From positions 1 through 15,570 of the forward strand of contig JAPLSR010000056.1 in assembly GCA_026398545.1 (NCBI GenBank): a DNA stretch of 15,570 bases. The letters run 5' to 3'. Made by a program: the position numbers and the translations under genes. Under the pieces are notes generated by a model. That model was not told where the DNA came from. It ran no database searches and was given only the letters and a program-made list of their open reading frames with translations. Positions within the stretch are counted from its first letter, which is position 1, and each line of letters starts with the position of its first letter. Source of the stretch: Candidatus Sumerlaeota bacterium (lineage in GTDB: Bacteria; Sumerlaeota; Sumerlaeia; MWCT01). Of the stretch, positions 14,568 to 15,570 are shown piece by piece.

Positions 14568-15570
14568 TTATTTCTCTTCCACGCTTGAAAGGCGCTGGGA
14601 GCTTCCCCTCAAAAAGACCTGGAAGGTCGAGCGATATATTAAGTGCTTCTCCTTCTCCGTGAGACGCCAGACATAGTCCGTTTCTCCAGTTTCACCCGGG
14701 GCGATGCGCGGGATGAGCGTCTCGCCAATCATGGTCTCCGGTGTCTTAATCTTCCCTTTAAAGAACCGGACGGAGACATTTTTCGCCTCAGTTTCCCCCT
14801 CATTTCTAACGCGTGCCACGAGATGGGCGATGAGTGCCTCCCGCTCCTTGTCCGTCTGGCGAATGTCAATCGCAAGGGGCTTCAAATTCGCCTTGGTGCG
14901 TACATGGATGGTGATGACAGCGATATTATTGGACTTGTCCGTTTCCGCAATTGCGTTTGCCGTATCGACCTTGATGAATACCCTGTTCTCACCGCTGTTC
15001 TTTACGGGGTCCCATCGCAGTCTGACCGTCCTTGTTTCACCGGCTTCAAGGCATGTGATAAGTTTTTCAGGGGGTGAAGTATAATCGAAGAGAGGTTTTC
15101 CACCTGAGTCCGGGTCATTGTCATAGAGGCAGATACGGAAATTCTTCGCTGCCGCCCCGCCAAGATTTGTTACGGGGACATTAAAGAATACGGTTTTCCC
15201 TTCAGTTGGACTTTCCTCCGAAAGTTTTACTGTACGTGCATCAATGCTCAGGTCGGAAAGATTTGAGACGTCATGGACATAGGTGAATTTGTTGTTATCC
15301 GGATGTATATCGTCGCCTCCTTTGGGGGGCACAACCTCGAGGGTGAATGTTCGAGGCTCGTTCGGGTTTTCAAGGGTCATAAAAAGGGTGGCGTTGTTGG
15401 GAAGGCGGGGGGTAATATTTGGGAGACGGCTGGTTCTCAGGACTGTCCCGGAGGCGCTTGTGCCGGTTCGTAGGATGATGTCGGCATAGTCCAGGGACTT
15501 TATACCGAGACTGAAAACAGGAATGGTGATGGATAGATTCACACGTTTGCCGGATTGTGTGTAGGTGCGT
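14568..15570 (-). CDS. CARDB-repeat protein, 5' part missing (runs off right edge)
   Basis: The 333-residue C-terminal part of a larger protein; the frame is open to the window edge, so the GTG at 15542 is not a convincing start. The visible part contains Ig-like CARDB beta-sandwich units. The tail of one unit ends at HPDNNKFTYV (about fragment residues 89-98). A complete unit runs from DLSIDARTVKL to AETDKSNNIAVITIHV (about 106-223). A shortened last unit runs from NLKPLAIDI to the stop and lacks the final E-x-NN strand. Hallmarks are V-T-NLGGAAAKNF, RNEGETEAKNV, the AGETRTV/APGETGE turns and the DNN/SNN endings. CARDB modules are adhesion-like domains of secreted or surface proteins; the catalytic or anchoring part would be upstream, outside the window. 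It is convergent with nnr, 57 bp away, with no clear terminator between them. Confidence 0.85.
   Translation of the reverse strand, partial: RTYTQSGKRVNLSITIPVFSLGIKSLDYADIILRTGTSASGTVLRTSRLPNITPRLPNNATLFMTLENPNEPRTFTLEVVPPKGGDDIHPDNNKFTYVHDVSNLSDLSIDARTVKLSEESPTEGKTVFFNVPVTNLGGAAAKNFRICLYDNDPDSGGKPLFDYTSPPEKLITCLEAGETRTVRLRWDPVKNSGENRVFIKVDTANAIAETDKSNNIAVITIHVRTKANLKPLAIDIRQTDKEREALIAHLVARVRNEGETEAKNVSVRFFKGKIKTPETMIGETLIPRIAPGETGETDYVWRLTEKEKHLIYRSTFQVFLRGSSQRLSSVEEK

Noticed and set aside
14207..15489. Several 60-144 codon frames antisense to nnr and the CARDB gene
   Set aside because: They overlap well-supported coding sequence in other frames and show no domain or ribosome site.

Overview
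The window looks like ordinary chromosome from a diderm, probably uncultivated bacterium. Several things point that way. DnaK carries the N-terminal-quadrant insertion (about residues 75-99) typical of double-membrane bacteria. Base composition is moderate. Gene order matches no model genome I know. Families frequent in candidate-phylum genomes are present: a membrane-fused spermidine-synthase-like protein, a non-HemE URO-D protein and a CARDB-repeat protein. I cannot name the phylum from sequence alone. No tRNA, rRNA, CRISPR array, intact transposase, phage gene or origin was seen.

Layout. Positions 1-3460 (minus strand) hold a chaperone block read leftward: groES, groEL, then dnaK, which is cut by the left edge. 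A strong hairpin terminator and a palindromic repeat separate groEL from dnaK. A 267-bp leader upstream of groES carries a good sigma70-type promoter candidate but no CIRCE operator. Positions 3728-11234 (minus strand) hold five co-directional genes with short gaps, probably one transcription unit. In reading order they are a D-aminoacylase-family amidohydrolase, two tandem GlgC-like paralogues, a URO-D-family protein, and a 770-residue membrane protein with a central spermidine-synthase-like fold. A 226-bp divergent intergenic region (11235-11460) separates this unit from rightward genes: an S41 C-terminal processing protease and the bifunctional NAD(P)HX repair enzyme Nnr. Facing Nnr is the 3' part of a CARDB-repeat protein that runs off the right edge. 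No gene-free stretch exceeds 300 bp.

How the genes work together. GroES, GroEL and DnaK are the core folding machinery. The two GlgC-like proteins would make ADP-glucose (or another NDP-sugar) for glycogen-type storage, and they look like a specialised pair. The upstream copy has lost the G-loop consensus and the catalytic Asp. The downstream copy keeps both but lacks about 75 residues at the end of its catalytic domain. This suggests a hetero-oligomer with divided roles and is the most interesting signal in the window. The other genes are housekeeping (metabolite repair, periplasmic proteolysis) or catabolic, with no obvious shared pathway. I found no clearly novel defence or mobile system.
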